The notes: generated by a model from the letters alone, not told the origin. Positions 43,980 through 52,975 are shown, counted from the first letter of the stretch. The stretch is 64,000 nt of DNA from an uncultured Flammeovirgaceae bacterium (GCA_937883755.1 CAKZYA010000016.1:54399-118398); one strand, 5' to 3'. Numbers and translations: made by a program.

Positions 43980-44834
43980 ATGAAACTATTCCGATTTGGA
44001 AATCCCTCATCCGAGAAACCAGGAGTTAACTATCAGGGAAAGAACCTGGATATTCAGGCTTTTGGCGAAGATTATACTCCCTCATTTTTTGCCAACGACG
44101 GATTAAACCGACTACACAACTGGCTAGATGATCACTCGGCTGAGTGTCCTGAAGTAAGTGATACCGAGCGAATGGCTCCTCCATTAGTACAATCAGGAAA
44201 GATAATTTGTGTGGGTCTTAACTATAAAGACCATGCTTCGGAAAGCAAGATGGAGCTTCCGAAAGAACCCATTATTTTCTTCAAAGCCACATCGGCAATT
44301 GTTGGTCCTAATGATGATTTAATTATCCCCAAGGGTAGTGAGAAAACCGACTGGGAGGTGGAATTAGCCATAGTGATTGGTAAAAAAGCGTCGTACGTCT
44401 CAGAAGATGAGGCGATGGATTATGTAGCCGGATACACTCTCCACAATGATTATAGCGAGCGCGCCTATCAACTAGAACGTTCTGGTCAGTGGGTGAAAGG
44501 AAAAAGCTGCGATACTTTCGCCCCAATCGGTCCATATCTGGTTACCAAAGATGAGATTGAAGATGTTCACAATTTAAACCTGTGGCTCAAAGTAAATAGC
44601 GAGACGAAGCAGCAGGGAAACACAACTGATCTGATTTTCAATGTACCTCATTTAGTAAGCTATCTCAGCCAGTTTATGAGCTTACATCCCGGTGATATCA
44701 TCTCTACCGGTACCCCCGCCGGAGTAGGTCTAGGGTTTGATCCTCCAGTATTCTTAAAAGCTGGAGATGTAGTAGAACTGGGAATTGATGGACTAGGTAG
44801 TTCCCGTCAAGAAGCAAAAGCGTATCAAGGATAA
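43980..44834 (+). CDS. fumarylacetoacetate hydrolase family protein (2,4-diketo-3-deoxy-acid hydrolase candidate)
   Basis: 284 residues. The FAH core starts with KIICVGLNYKDHASES (His near 87) and has metal ligands in DWEVELAIVIG (two Glu) and HNDYSERAYQ (Asp), then GKSCDTFAPIGPYL and IISTGTPAGVG. These are the standard Mg2+-binding residues. In the bacterial L-fucose route such enzymes split 2,4-diketo-3-deoxy-fuconate to pyruvate and lactate. The neighbours make that the leading hypothesis. Confidence 0.88.
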   Translation: MKLFRFGNPSSEKPGVNYQGKNLDIQAFGEDYTPSFFANDGLNRLHNWLDDHSAECPEVSDTERMAPPLVQSGKIICVGLNYKDHASESKMELPKEPIIFFKATSAIVGPNDDLIIPKGSEKTDWEVELAIVIGKKASYVSEDEAMDYVAGYTLHNDYSERAYQLERSGQWVKGKSCDTFAPIGPYLVTKDEIEDVHNLNLWLKVNSETKQQGNTTDLIFNVPHLVSYLSQFMSLHPGDIISTGTPAGVGLGFDPPVFLKAGDVVELGIDGLGSSRQEAKAYQG

Positions 44835-44838
44835 TAGC

Positions 44839-44909
44839 AGTCCACAGTCGACAGTCCACTTTAGTTGCTTCTAGATAAACTGTCGACTATGAACTGTTGT
44901 CTGTGGACT
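44839..44909. repeat. degenerate inverted intergenic repeat
   Basis: AGTCCACAGTCGACAGT (44839-44855) is the reverse complement of ACTGTCGACTGTGGACT, and the right copy (44879-44909) carries ACTGTCGACT and CTGTGGACT with an insertion between. A related copy occurs at 53043-53070. The sequence lies in the gap before the mutarotase gene and could fold into a hairpin. The GTCGAC core suggests a genome-wide extragenic family. Confidence 0.55.
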
Positions 44910-44922
44910 ATTAACTGAAATT

Positions 44923-45255
44923 ATGAAAGACTACGCACAAACTGTAAATCTCGAAGATGACCCGGAAGTGATCCGGCAGTATGAAGAGTACCATGCTAAT
45001 GTATGGCCCGAAGTGCTCGCAGCACTTAAAGAGGTAGGCGTTATTGATATGAAAATCTACCGATTAGGTCGTCGCCTGTTTATGTTTATGCAAACTGAAG
45101 ACGAATTTGACCTGAATGTAGATATGCCCCGCTACCTCACATTACATCCTCGTTGTCGGGAGTGGGAAGATCTGATGGGAACATTTCAGGAGAAAGTACC
45201 CGAAGCTCAGCCGCAAGAAAAGTGGGCGAACATGAAAAAAGTGTTTGAATTCTAG
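44923..45255 (+). CDS. L-rhamnose/L-fucose mutarotase-like protein (RhaM family)
   Basis: 110 residues, the length of RhaM-type dimeric mutarotases. YEEYHANVWPEVLAALKEVGV contains the catalytic-type His near residue 24; IYRLGRRLFMFMQTEDEF and the terminal WEDLMGTFQEKVP region follow the family. It interconverts anomers of a 6-deoxyhexose, feeding the dehydrogenase. Three bases separate its stop from the lactonase gene start, so they are translationally coupled. Confidence 0.9.
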   Translation: MKDYAQTVNLEDDPEVIRQYEEYHANVWPEVLAALKEVGVIDMKIYRLGRRLFMFMQTEDEFDLNVDMPRYLTLHPRCREWEDLMGTFQEKVPEAQPQEKWANMKKVFEF

Positions 45256-45258
45256 GCG

Positions 45259-46089
45259 ATGCAAAAGATTGATTCCCACCAGCACTTTTGGCAGTACAGT
45301 CCTGAAACTCACGGATGGATTAGCGATGAAATGGCGGTACTCAAGCAAGACTTCCTACCTAACAATCTAGCTCCTTTGCTCAAGGCGAACAATTGTACGG
45401 GTTGTGTGGCAGTGCAGGCTAGCCAAACCCTAGCTGAAACCGACTGGTTACTCAGCCTGGCTGCCCAAAATGATTTTATTTTAGGAGTAGTTGGCTGGGT
45501 AGATTTACGAGACCCTCAACTTGCTAACACATTACATCGCTTATCTAAAAATCCCAAATTGAAAGGAGTACGTCACGTCATTCAGGATGAGCCGGATGAT
45601 GAGTTTATGTTGCAAGCTAATTTTATTCGGGGAGTAAATCTACTGGCGGAATACGATCTAACTTACGATCTGCTCATCTTTGAAAAGCATCTGCCCTCTG
45701 CTTTATCGTTTGTGGAACAAGTATCTGGCGTACCTATCGTCGTCGACCATATTGCAAAACCCAACATTAGCGAAAGGGAACTACAGCCCTGGAAAAAGAA
45801 TATTACTGCACTGGCTCAAAACTCATCAGCTTATTGTAAAATATCCGGAATAGTCACCGAAGCCAATTGGCAAAGCTGGAAATATGATGATTTACTCCCT
45901 TATTTAGATACGGTAGTAGAAGCCTTTGGAACTGATCGCCTAATGATTGGTTCTGATTGGCCAGTATGCTTGCTAGCCGCTGAGTACGAAGGAGTGATGG
46001 AGATCGTGAATCAGTACTTTGCACCTTTTTCTGAACAAGAACGCCAACATGTATTCTACCAAAACGCAGCGGATTTCTATCGTCTTTAG
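45259..46089 (+). CDS. amidohydrolase-family sugar lactonase (L-fuconolactonase-like)
   Basis: 276 residues. HQHFWQY at the start gives the first metal site. The single-domain TIM-barrel pattern includes LGVVGWVDLRDP, KGVRHVIQDEPDDEFM, VPIVVDHIAKP and a terminal GSDWPVCLLAAEY with the catalytic Asp. This is the fuconolactonase/rhamnonolactonase branch. It opens the lactone formed by the sugar dehydrogenase. Confidence 0.88.
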   Translation: MQKIDSHQHFWQYSPETHGWISDEMAVLKQDFLPNNLAPLLKANNCTGCVAVQASQTLAETDWLLSLAAQNDFILGVVGWVDLRDPQLANTLHRLSKNPKLKGVRHVIQDEPDDEFMLQANFIRGVNLLAEYDLTYDLLIFEKHLPSALSFVEQVSGVPIVVDHIAKPNISERELQPWKKNITALAQNSSAYCKISGIVTEANWQSWKYDDLLPYLDTVVEAFGTDRLMIGSDWPVCLLAAEYEGVMEIVNQYFAPFSEQERQHVFYQNAADFYRL

Positions 46090-46318
46090 GCAATGAAGAT
46101 ATGAGATATAAAAAGTCAGAAGCTGGAAGACTGAAGTTAAAGAGGGTGGAGCAGGAGGCTCGGTGCATGAAGAATTGGAAACTGAAGGTTAGCAAATAGA
46201 GACCAGAAATTAGAAATTGATAGAAATTAAGACTTGCGGGGATGGTTAGAAGTCCGGAATTTCCGGTTTCCGGTCTCCAATACTTATTAGCAATCAACAA
46301 TTTAACCATTTACTTCTT
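46090..46318. repeat. intergenic repeat segment with TTTCCGG words
   Basis: 229 bp gap before the second dehydrogenase. TTTCCGGTTTCCGG at 46260-46273 also occurs exactly at 53095-53108, in the gap before the GH57 gene. In both places the word is followed by a degenerate GGT/GGC-CTCC tail and lies about 30-50 bp before a start codon. Probably a degenerate repeat family; a start-site function is possible. Confidence 0.45.
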
Positions 46319-47104
46319 ATGGATCTACAACTCACCAATAAAGTAATACTAGTTACCGGTGGAGCCAGTGGTATTGGCGAAGCCATCGTCCGCGGGGCAG
46401 CCCAAGAAGGAGCTATTCCGGTGATCGTAAACCGACGACGCGAACGAGGTCAAAAATTAGTGGCTGAACTTGAGCAAGCCGGAAATCAATGCCTCTTTGT
46501 TCAGGCCGATTTGAGTGAGATTGACCAGTGCCAACAAGCCATTACCCAAACTGTTAATCAGCTCGGCCGCCTTGATATCTTGGTTAATAATGCTGGAATT
46601 AACGATGGAGTTGGACTGGAAAGTGGCTTTCCCGAGGCGTTTATGCAGTCGCTCCAAAATAATTTGCAGCACTACTACTCACTAGCACACTACGCTCTAC
46701 CCTATTTGAAGAAGACCAAAGGAAACATCGTCAATATAAGCTCTAAAACGGCAGTGACTGGTCAAGGCGGCACTTCGGGTTATATCGCCGCTAAAGGTGC
46801 CCAACTAGCCCTAACCCGAGAGTGGGCGGCTGAGCTACTCCCCTACGGAATCCGGGTAAACGCGGTACTTCCTGCCGAAGTGCTTACTCCCATGTACGAG
46901 AGTTGGCTAAAGAGCTTCAATAATCCTGATGAGAAGAAGGCTGAGATTGAGCGGCGTATTCCTTTGGAACAGCGCATGACTACCACTCAGGAAATCGCTG
47001 ACACCGTACTATTCTTAGCTTCCGACCGGGCTTCCCACACCACTGGTCAACTTCTTTTTCCTGATGGTGGCTACACGCATCTAGACCGAGCAATTCATTC
47101 CTAA
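46319..47104 (+). CDS. SDR, L-fucose dehydrogenase-like
   Basis: 261 residues. TGGASGIG (14-21), NNAGIND, catalytic Ser in NISSKTAV, YIAAK with Tyr and Lys intact, and PAEVLTPMYESWLKSF, a tail I associate with L-fucose dehydrogenases. It would oxidise L-fucose (or L-galactose/D-arabinose) to the 1,5-lactone with NAD(P)+. Closest in role to the first step of the cluster's pathway. Confidence 0.82.
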   Translation: MDLQLTNKVILVTGGASGIGEAIVRGAAQEGAIPVIVNRRRERGQKLVAELEQAGNQCLFVQADLSEIDQCQQAITQTVNQLGRLDILVNNAGINDGVGLESGFPEAFMQSLQNNLQHYYSLAHYALPYLKKTKGNIVNISSKTAVTGQGGTSGYIAAKGAQLALTREWAAELLPYGIRVNAVLPAEVLTPMYESWLKSFNNPDEKKAEIERRIPLEQRMTTTQEIADTVLFLASDRASHTTGQLLFPDGGYTHLDRAIHS

Positions 47105-47162
47105 AGCGCACGCAATTGGTTGTGTAAGCTCTTCGGTGAGATTACTTATTCATCGTTGTAGC

Positions 47163-47606
47163 CTATTGATTCTGAAACAAACCCTCAGGCTGAATCACAT
47201 CAACTCTGACTACTTTTCTATTCTCAAATGTGAAAACTTCTACTATATTTTGCCCAACCTTATCGGCTTCTTCGAGCCAAACTTTATCGTGCATAATCAC
47301 TTTATCGTCTATTTCCACAAGATGCTGTATTTCTGAGCGAACATTGGGGTGACTCTCAAAGTGTTTAGCTCTGTTCTTGATTAAATTCTCCCTTCCGTCA
47401 ACCTTTATTTCTGATTCTATAAATACTTGAACTTCATCGGCAAAACTCTTTACATATTTTTCAGCATCCCGTTCATTCACCGCATCTATCATTTCCTTTA
47501 TAATTCTGCCTTGCTCTCCAGTAATCTCATATTTAGGTTGTTGTTCAGAGTTACATCCAACCATAATGTAAAAAGTCAGTACCGTAATTTGTATTATTCT
47601 CCTCAC
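47163..47606 (-). CDS. NTF2/SnoaL-like lipoprotein
   Basis: 147 residues with a lipoprotein signal (FYIMVGC, Cys about 18). The mature part, IIKEMIDAVNERDAEKYVKSFADEVQVFIESE then IKVDGRENLIKNRAKHFESHPN, follows the cone-shaped SnoaL/NTF2-like fold for polyketide-cyclase-type domains. Ligand unknown. It lies immediately downstream of the terminator of the BlaI/M56 operon and so has its own promoter. Confidence 0.78.
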   Translation of the reverse strand: MRRIIQITVLTFYIMVGCNSEQQPKYEITGEQGRIIKEMIDAVNERDAEKYVKSFADEVQVFIESEIKVDGRENLIKNRAKHFESHPNVRSEIQHLVEIDDKVIMHDKVWLEEADKVGQNIVEVFTFENRKVVRVDVIQPEGLFQNQ

Positions 47607-47635
47607 TGGTTCGTCACAATTAATAGTAACTGAAA

Positions 47636-47659
47636 AAAGGACTCTCTAATGAGTCCTTT
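47636..47659 (-). terminator. intrinsic terminator of the blaI-M56 operon
   Basis: AAAGGACTC and GAGTCCTTT form a perfect 9-bp stem around a six-base loop. On the minus strand the stem runs into a TTTTTT tract (complement of 47633-47638). It lies 24 bp after the M56 gene stop. Confidence 0.88.
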
Positions 47660-47682
47660 ATTAATGACAAAAAATTTCTTCA

Positions 47683-49389
47683 CTAATCCTCCGCGATTGA
47701 AATCGCCATAGGGGCTTCTTTCTTAAGAGAAGAATACATTTCTGCGTATTCTTCATCCGTGTCCTTTTTTTCAATAACATCCCAATAACCTTCTCCGTAC
47801 ATTGCTTGGGTTCGCTCTTCGTATAGCTGATAAAAGGCTTTTTGGAGATGGTGTACATTCGTTAGGTACTCACCGTAGGTATTATCATCGCTAAAGCGAG
47901 CGCTTACCACGTAATTGTTTTTTTGCTGGGCCACCTGATCTTGTACAAAATCGTATACCTTTTGTTGATTATCCAGACCAGTATTTTCGCCCATCTCAAC
48001 CTTAAACAGACTCAGATTATTTTTCTTAGCATATTCATCATCAATAGCGGGAACCTTCGTCTCTGAATTGTTTTCGGGATGAGGTGGAAGCTTTATGGGT
48101 ACTTCCACACGCTGTCCATTTTGCGTTTGCCCCAAGTACAGTACTTTTAAACGATTAGCTTTTCTCACCTCTTGCTGTACCTTCTGAACTAACGACATAG
48201 GTTGGGTGCGATCAACTCGAAAGATTATTACATCATGTTCTTCCGATTCCTGCTGGAGCACTGAAGCAATATTGGCTATTTCAACAGTTTCGCCATCAAT
48301 ACTTATTTCATCCTCATTTAAAGCTACCGTTACCGTAGTGCTGGGATCACCTTTAAACCTAAACTCTGATTCTGGTAGTACCGGAATATCAATTTCCTGG
48401 CTAATATCAGTTGCAGGACCTTCAGTCTCAAGGAGCATCTGCTCATCAAGCTTAGAGTTACACTGCACAATTACTAAGTTGAAACCTAGTACTGCGAGTA
48501 TGGTTAGGACTACTTTGACCTTGCCAATCCATCCTGATTTTTTTACGTTCATCATGGTTATTCTCTTTTTAATGAATGATAAATTGAAATGGTGTATCAA
48601 CCCGTAAGAGTTGGTGCTGACCAATTGCCTCAAAAGCAAGGTTTGATACGCAACTAAGGAGTAACCTTGATCGATCGTTTTTTTGTCGGCTATGTATTCA
48701 TGCGTTGTTTTTAGGGATTTTATCAGTTGCCAGACTACCGGATTAAACCAGAGAATCGCCGCTGAAAGTTGAACAAATAATAAATCTACGGAATGCCTCT
48801 CTCGGATATGCACTTTTTCGTGCGCGAGGATTTGACCAAAGTCTTCACTTGACACTACATCTTGATATACAAAAACAAAGTTTAGGAAAGAAAAAGGAGC
48901 AGTTGAATGTGAAACTTTTATCACTCTCACCCCATCAATCACTTTTTTCTCACTACGGCTCATGAGTCGGTGAACCCAAACGTACAGCCCAATAAGCCGA
49001 AAAATTACTACCACAAACCCAATTCCATAAATGGCAAGGGCGATGGTTACTAGTAAAGAGTGAAAACTGGTTTGTTCTTGAACCAATGCTTCTTCGCTGG
49101 CTGGTTCGGCAGCATGATCCTTTACGCTTGCTGACCAACTCTCAAATGCATCGTAGTAGAAAAATCGGACTTCACTCAGCCCCTCAATAGGCTTATTTAT
49201 CGCACTGCTAATTGAGGATGATACATCAATACTCAACAACGGAAACAAGAAGGAGAACACCGGAATAGTTAGCAAGAAAAAGCGGTTGAGTCCGAAAAAG
49301 GTCTCCTTACGAAGCAATAGTAAATACAAAGCGTAAAGTACTATCAGTATCACACTAGCCTCTAGCAAATACACAATAAGGCTAGTCAT
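47683..49389 (-). CDS. M56-family (BlaR1/MecR1-type) membrane sensor peptidase
   Basis: 568 residues. Four membrane helices at about 5-25, 38-55, 110-132 and 270-295 (the last ending GFNLVIVQC). The gluzincin motif HEKVH (190-194) is cytosolic. The C-terminal 270 residues are extracytoplasmic and contain no penicillin-binding domain: they are acidic, strand-rich and have tandem EISIDGETV and TQPMSLVQKVQQEVRK-like segments, so the signal is not a beta-lactam by this evidence. In the BlaR1 model the peptidase, once triggered, removes BlaI. Its 5' end overlaps blaI by 8 bp. Confidence 0.88.
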   Translation of the reverse strand: MTSLIVYLLEASVILIVLYALYLLLLRKETFFGLNRFFLLTIPVFSFLFPLLSIDVSSSISSAINKPIEGLSEVRFFYYDAFESWSASVKDHAAEPASEEALVQEQTSFHSLLVTIALAIYGIGFVVVIFRLIGLYVWVHRLMSRSEKKVIDGVRVIKVSHSTAPFSFLNFVFVYQDVVSSEDFGQILAHEKVHIRERHSVDLLFVQLSAAILWFNPVVWQLIKSLKTTHEYIADKKTIDQGYSLVAYQTLLLRQLVSTNSYGLIHHFNLSFIKKRITMMNVKKSGWIGKVKVVLTILAVLGFNLVIVQCNSKLDEQMLLETEGPATDISQEIDIPVLPESEFRFKGDPSTTVTVALNEDEISIDGETVEIANIASVLQQESEEHDVIIFRVDRTQPMSLVQKVQQEVRKANRLKVLYLGQTQNGQRVEVPIKLPPHPENNSETKVPAIDDEYAKKNNLSLFKVEMGENTGLDNQQKVYDFVQDQVAQQKNNYVVSARFSDDNTYGEYLTNVHHLQKAFYQLYEERTQAMYGEGYWDVIEKKDTDEEYAEMYSSLKKEAPMAISIAED

Positions 49390-49756
49390 CTTTCTTTCCC
49401 TTTAAGTCTTCTAGCATTTTCATAACTTCATCCAGCTCTTTTTCGTCCAGCTTTTTACTTTCCGAAAAGAAGTTGACGACTTGCTTTAGCGAATTATTGT
49501 AGTAATCCGATACCAGTCGGGAAAGCTGCCCTTTGCGGTACTCCTCCCTAGAAATTAGTGGGTAGTACTGGTATGATTTTCCGTAAGCTGTGTAGTCTAC
49601 AATATTTTTCTGCACCAGTACTCTCACAATGGTTGAAACCGAATTATAAGGAGGTTTTGGATCGGGGTATTGCTCGATAATATCCTTGATAAAACCGCGC
49701 TCAATGTCCCAGAGAATTTTCATAATCTTCTCCTCTGCCTTAGTTAAAGTCGTCAT
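49382..49756 (-). CDS. BlaI/MecI/CopY-family transcriptional repressor
   Basis: ATG 49756 gives 124 residues; the longer frame adds 20 residues without domain content and would cross towards the operator. The winged-helix domain (about 1-80) reads TKAEEKIMKILWDIERGFIKDIIEQY and PPYNSVSTIVRVLVQKNIVDYTAYGKSYQYYPLIS. The C-terminal helix region (NNSLKQVVNFFSESKKLDEKELDEV) is the dimerisation part. It should repress its own operon until the M56 partner cleaves or displaces it. Confidence 0.92.
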   Translation of the reverse strand: MTTLTKAEEKIMKILWDIERGFIKDIIEQYPDPKPPYNSVSTIVRVLVQKNIVDYTAYGKSYQYYPLISREEYRKGQLSRLVSDYYNNSLKQVVNFFSESKKLDEKELDEVMKMLEDLKGKKDD

Positions 49757-49794
49757 CACTTGTTGAGTTTTATTGATCAGCAAGACAAGCTTAC

Positions 49795-49850
49795 AACTTA
49801 ATTTTAAGTTAATCAACTTATTTATAAATAATTTAACTTAATTTTAAGTT
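49795..49850 (-). promoter_or_regulatory. twin palindromic operator, probable BlaI sites
   Basis: The 16-mer AACTTAATTTTAAGTT, a perfect dyad of AACTTAA and TTAAGTT with a TT centre, occurs twice at 49795-49810 and 49835-49850, 40 bp centre to centre (about four helical turns). A half-site AACTTA lies between them. The pair ends about 39 bp upstream of the blaI start. Direct repetition of a perfect palindrome at this spacing indicates cooperative binding of two BlaI dimers. Confidence 0.75.
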
Positions 49851-50014
49851 TGAATAAAACAAAGGCCCTGTAAATATATTTTTCAGATTTCACCAATAGA
49901 GCATCCATGATATCTATCTTAGTAGATTTCTATTAAAGAATGTAAGCACTTTTTCTTCCAACGGTTTGCTACATTTAGATGTCTTCATACTGATTGTAAT
50001 CAACTTACTTCACC

Positions 50015-50494
50015 ATGAAAAATGCTTGCTTCTTTGCGCTACTTTTTTGGTTTGGTGGTCTTATCTTTACTTACGGACAGAGCAGCTTAGACAACATTCC
50101 TCGTGAGTTACGATCTAAAATCCGGTGGATGGAACGACAAGGTTTTCCGGCTAGTAGCTATCGGTGGACTGAACCAAAGGTTAATCTTCACCTGCAAGAA
50201 GCTTTAAAATACCGCAACCGTTCTACGCTCTATTTTGCTAGCGGATCGGGATTGATATTTTCAGGAGGACTACTAACTTCAATCGGCTTTGTGGGATTGA
50301 TATTCACCCCAGTTATTGCTGCTGTTTCATTGGGTACGCAGGAGTTTGATGTATCTCGCTACGGTGCGATGATTATTGTTGGCGGAGTTTCAACCGCTGG
50401 AGGGCTTACGCTGCTACTTACCAAAGGAACGTCCGATCGAAAAAAAGTAAGGATGCATATACAAAAAGCACAGAAGCTATATCCAGGACGGTAG
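50015..50494 (+). CDS. secreted/membrane hypothetical protein
   Basis: 159 residues. Signal peptide about 1-20 (LIFTYGQ end), a basic middle (RELRSKIRWMERQGFPASSYRWTEP) and two hydrophobic segments (about 74-100 and 111-128). The C-terminus is basic. I recognise no family. It is divergent from blaI across 258 bp. Confidence 0.6.
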   Translation: MKNACFFALLFWFGGLIFTYGQSSLDNIPRELRSKIRWMERQGFPASSYRWTEPKVNLHLQEALKYRNRSTLYFASGSGLIFSGGLLTSIGFVGLIFTPVIAAVSLGTQEFDVSRYGAMIIVGGVSTAGGLTLLLTKGTSDRKKVRMHIQKAQKLYPGR

Positions 50495-50565
50495 TTATTA
50501 CTGATATGAGGAGGTGTTAAAATAAACACTTGCTTCTCAGCATAAACTTTCCATACATTTACGCT

Positions 50566-50994
50566 ATGAAATACTCAAAACTTTTCATACTAATTTTAGG
50601 TCTTACTTTCTTTTCTGTATCTGCCTTTGCTCAACATGAAGAAGCTACTCAGCAAGCCCAAGAGCAGGCCGAAGTTTGGCTACCTTTAGTAGATGAAGGC
50701 AACTACGCCGGAAGTTGGGAAGAAGCCGCTTCAGTTTTTCAGCAGAGTGTTACTAAAGAGCAATGGGGGCAGGCTGCCAAGCAAGTGCGAGAACCTCTGG
50801 GAAACGTAAAATCACGCGATTTACGAAAAGCTGAATACACTAACTCTCTACCCAATGCTCCCAAAGGTGAGTATGTCCTCATTGAGTACACCGCTTCTTT
50901 TGTCAACCAGCAAAATCTAGTTGAAACCGTAGTCATGAGTAAAACCGAATCAGAAGAATGGGCAACCATAGGATACTTTATTCAGCCTGGATAA
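50566..50994 (+). CDS. DUF4019 secreted protein
   Basis: ATG 50566 gives 142 residues with a signal peptide (1-21, ending VSAFAQ). The domain (about 30-140) matches DUF4019: AEVWLPLVDEGNYAGSWEEAASVFQQSVTKEQW, REPLGNVKSRDLRKAEYTNSLPNAPKGEYVLIEYTASF and a terminal EEWATIGYFIQ. Function unknown; often found alone near stress genes. It starts 71 bp after the preceding gene, which is on the same strand. Confidence 0.85.
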   Translation: MKYSKLFILILGLTFFSVSAFAQHEEATQQAQEQAEVWLPLVDEGNYAGSWEEAASVFQQSVTKEQWGQAAKQVREPLGNVKSRDLRKAEYTNSLPNAPKGEYVLIEYTASFVNQQNLVETVVMSKTESEEWATIGYFIQPG

Positions 50995-51133
50995 TAAATT
51001 TCCGCCTAATTCTCACTATTGGTAATTTTGCTTTTTAATACCCCACTTTTCTGCGAACTTTATCAGCTACTATTCGTGTTAGCATCGTTTGCTAACGCGT
51101 ATTAACGCATTTTTTTGGTAATACTTTTTTTCC

Positions 51134-52975
51134 ATGGTACCTACTCTTGGAGCTAACTATCAATCAGGTAAAACTACTTTTACGGTATGGTCACCCCAGG
51201 CAAACTCGTTAGAAGTAGTCATTAATAATCAGGATACTTATTCTTTAACTACTGACAACTTTGGTTACTGGACAAGCACTGAGTTTAATGACCTAAAGCC
51301 CGGCGACCGTTATCAGTACCGAATTGATGGAAAAACTTTACACCCTGACCCGGCCTCTCTGTCGCAACCCGATGGAGTTCACAATGCTTCGGCGGTAGTT
51401 GATCTACAAGCAGTTAGCTGGTCAGATGCCAACTGGAAAGGAATTACCTTGAAAGATATGGTGATCTACGAACTACACGTAGGCACTTTTACCGCTGAAG
51501 GCACTTTTGAGGCAATGATCGGTAAGCTAGATTACCTGAAAGATCTTGGTATCAATACCATTGAGTTGATGCCCGTTGCCCAGTTTCCGGGAAATCGTAA
51601 CTGGGGCTACGATGGTGTTTACCCTTACGCTGTACAACACTCGTACGGTGGTGCGCTCGGTTTACAAAAACTGGTGAATGCTTGTCATCAACAAGGCATT
51701 GCGGTATTGCTAGACGTGGTATACAATCACCTCGGACCAGAAGGCAACTATCTCTCGGCATTTGGTCCGTACTTTACGGACAAACACGCTACTCCCTGGG
51801 GATTGGCTATCAATTTTGATGACGCTTACTGCGATGGGGTTCGTCATTATTTTTTACAGAATGCCTTAATGTGGCTCCAGGATTTTCACCTGGATGGTCT
51901 GCGGCTAGATGCTATCCACGCAATTAAAGATACTGGCGCTAAACATTTCCTGGCTGAACTAAGTCAGGCAAGCTCAGATCTCTCAGAACAGACTGGATGC
52001 AACTACGTACTAATCGGCGAATGTGATCTGAATGACCATAAATATATTAGTCCTCACAAAGTAGGTGGATACGGATTGGATGGGCAGTGGATTGACGAGT
52101 TTCATCACGCCCTGCATACTGTACTCACCGGAGAAAGCGACGGATATTATGCCGATTTCAGTGAGTTTTCCCACCTAATGAAGGCTTACGAAAAAACGTA
52201 TGTGTACGATGGGGTTTATTCTCCTTACCGCAAACGCACGTTTGGCAACAGCGCCGAAGGTCGCCCGTATTCGCAGTTCGTAGTATTTTCTCAGAACCAC
52301 GACCAAGTGGGTAATCGCATGTTGGGCGACCGTCTGACCGGAACCCTACCTTTTCCGGCACTAAAATTAGCTGCCGGAGCAGTATTAGTTTCACCCTATG
52401 TTCCAATGCTATTTATGGGCGAAGAATATGGCGAGACCCAACCGTTTCAGTATTTTGTCAGTCATACTGATCCTGAATTAGTGGAAGCGGTGTGCCAGGG
52501 ACGCAAACGAGAGTTTGCCTATTTCCAAAAAGAAGAGCAAGAAGTACCCGACCCACAATCAGAGGAAACTTTCAATAACTCCAAACTATCGTGGAACTGG
52601 TCAGTACTAGAATCCCAGTTGCTATTTAAATACTATCAAGCACTCATCAAACTGCGAAAAGAGCTCCCTGCCTGGCAAGACGACAGCCGTCCGGCACTAG
52701 AAGTAAAAATCTTAGAGCCAAATATTATCTTATTAATCCGCCAACACACTTCTGATGAGTCGGTTAACCCTAGTATAATTGTGATGAACTTTTCCTCAGA
52801 ATCTACGGTCTTTACTCTACCCATGAGTCAGGACGAAAGTTACGAGAAGATATTTGATTCAGAAGACACTGCCTGGGGTGGAGAGACTCCACAAGCGACA
52901 TTAATAATGGATCACGAAACTCAAAGTCCGCTTCTTCCCTATAATCTAGTAATTTACCAACGAAGCACTGAATGA
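51134..52975 (+). CDS. treZ: malto-oligosyltrehalose trehalohydrolase
   Basis: 613 residues. A CBM48/isoamylase-like N-terminal domain (about 1-95) precedes the GH13 barrel: IYELHVGTFTAEGTFEAMIGKLDYLKDLGI, DVVYNHLGPEGNYL, the catalytic nucleophile Asp259 in GLRLDAIH, acid Glu296 (IGECDL) and FSQNHDQVGNRMLG with Asp390. The PDGVHNASAVVD segment is typical of TreZ. It releases trehalose from maltooligosyltrehalose made by TreY. First gene of a four-gene cluster. Confidence 0.93.
   Translation: MVPTLGANYQSGKTTFTVWSPQANSLEVVINNQDTYSLTTDNFGYWTSTEFNDLKPGDRYQYRIDGKTLHPDPASLSQPDGVHNASAVVDLQAVSWSDANWKGITLKDMVIYELHVGTFTAEGTFEAMIGKLDYLKDLGINTIELMPVAQFPGNRNWGYDGVYPYAVQHSYGGALGLQKLVNACHQQGIAVLLDVVYNHLGPEGNYLSAFGPYFTDKHATPWGLAINFDDAYCDGVRHYFLQNALMWLQDFHLDGLRLDAIHAIKDTGAKHFLAELSQASSDLSEQTGCNYVLIGECDLNDHKYISPHKVGGYGLDGQWIDEFHHALHTVLTGESDGYYADFSEFSHLMKAYEKTYVYDGVYSPYRKRTFGNSAEGRPYSQFVVFSQNHDQVGNRMLGDRLTGTLPFPALKLAAGAVLVSPYVPMLFMGEEYGETQPFQYFVSHTDPELVEAVCQGRKREFAYFQKEEQEVPDPQSEETFNNSKLSWNWSVLESQLLFKYYQALIKLRKELPAWQDDSRPALEVKILEPNIILLIRQHTSDESVNPSIIVMNFSSESTVFTLPMSQDESYEKIFDSEDTAWGGETPQATLIMDHETQSPLLPYNLVIYQRSTE

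Noticed and set aside
47683..49756. beta-lactam resistance regulation by the BlaI/M56 pair
   Set aside because: No beta-lactamase gene and no penicillin-binding motif in the sensor, so the resistance label would be unsupported.
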